Positions 63,868-64,000 of a stretch of DNA of 64,000 nt are shown piece after piece. Below the pieces are notes generated by a model. It had not been told where the DNA came from. It saw only the letters and a program-made list of their open reading frames with translations, and did no database searches. Positions within the stretch are counted from its first letter, which is position 1; the number at the start of each line of letters is the position of its first letter. The position numbers were made by a program, and so were the translations under genes. The DNA is from Fidelibacterota bacterium (lineage in GTDB: Bacteria > Fidelibacterota > Marinisomatia > Marinisomatales > TCS55), in assembly GCA_004124385.1 (NCBI GenBank), contig SCKN01000005.1, forward strand, positions 62,001-126,000. Direction: 5' to 3'.

Positions 63868-64000
63868 CTACTTCATTAATACCAGTTTTTTCACTGAAGT
63901 GAATTTGCTGGATTGGATTCTGTAAATATACATACCAGACGCCAATGGTTTACCCATATCATTTGTTCCATCCCAACGTACAGCGTGGAATCCCGGCTGC
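63868..64000 (-). CDS. C-terminal sorting domain of a secreted protein, cut by the right edge
   Basis: The last 44 codons of a minus-strand gene: AGIPRC-type frames are closed, and the open one reads PGFHAVRWDGTNDMGKPLAS, then GMYIYRIQSSKFTSVKKLVL and a stop at 63868. This is the final part of the same sorting domain seen at 48529 and 61552. The rest of the protein lies outside the window. Confidence 0.9.
   Translation of the reverse strand, partial: QPGFHAVRWDGTNDMGKPLASGMYIYRIQSSKFTSVKKLVLMK

Overview
The window comes from a Gram-negative, low-GC bacterium of the FCB superphylum, most likely Candidatus Marinimicrobia (SAR406) or a close relative; this is an inference from gene content. The evidence is a lipid A cluster, TonB/ExbBD, outer-membrane proteins, lipoproteins, and at least five copies (whole, broken or partial) of the C-terminal sorting module with the HQNYPNPFNP signature and a GxYxYxL(x)n-K-x-V-L-L end, typical of type IX-like secretion in Bacteroidetes, Ignavibacteria and Marinimicrobia. 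I found no complete tRNA or rRNA gene, no CRISPR array, no insertion sequence and no phage.

Layout. 1-6.2 kb: YqgE/AlgH (cut by the left edge), two transporters, a small TPR-like lipoprotein, a fatty-acid pair (FabA and a FabI/FabL-like reductase), and the ATPase YchF. 7-11.8 kb: a lipid A block on the plus strand (Gfo/Idh oxidoreductase, isoprenylcysteine-type methyltransferase, LpxB, DUF374 acyltransferase, LpxK). 11.8-18.9 kb: secreted proteins on the minus strand: a frameshifted beta-helix protein and two tandem related FG-GAP/Ig-like proteins. 19.2-23.9 kb: an outer-membrane protein, an S41 protease and an ExbB-ExbD-ExbD-TonB operon. 24-29.2 kb: succinate dehydrogenase of the Sdh1 type, a DUF2231 protein and a plant-type glutamate-cysteine ligase.

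29.3-36.9 kb holds the most unusual locus: one tight minus-strand operon for a carboxypeptidase-regulatory/coiled-coil protein, a TPR protein, an outer-membrane barrel fused to TPRs, MotA, MotB, a shortened FliF (ring domain RBM3, C-terminal membrane helix and FliG-binding tail) and a FliG homologue. There is no FliM, FliN, export apparatus, rod, hook or flagellin. FliG has lost its EHPQ motif, which in flagella contacts FliM. I read this as a candidate non-flagellar, ion-driven envelope motor.

37-46.9 kb: TldD/TldE-type proteases, a TPR lipoprotein, phenylalanine hydroxylase, a Smr protein, an operon of aldo/keto reductase, pirin, Gfo/Idh and Tag, and two thioredoxin-fold proteins. 47-47.85 kb is almost gene-free and carries a transporter fragment and hairpins. 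47.9-51.9 kb: a HAD phosphatase, a secreted metallophosphoesterase and a broken PhoD-like gene. 52-56.5 kb: an apaG-pyk-ppdK operon for the PEP/pyruvate node. 56.6-64 kb: M28 peptidase, MltB-like transglycosylase, TolB-like propeller, PlsC, SSB and two further sorted secreted proteins, the last cut by the right edge.

A second theme is gene decay. The window has an orphan sorting-domain tail, an aminotransferase N-terminus, a GntP N-terminus, a chimeric PhoD remnant and two frameshifted genes, each next to intact, tightly packed operons.
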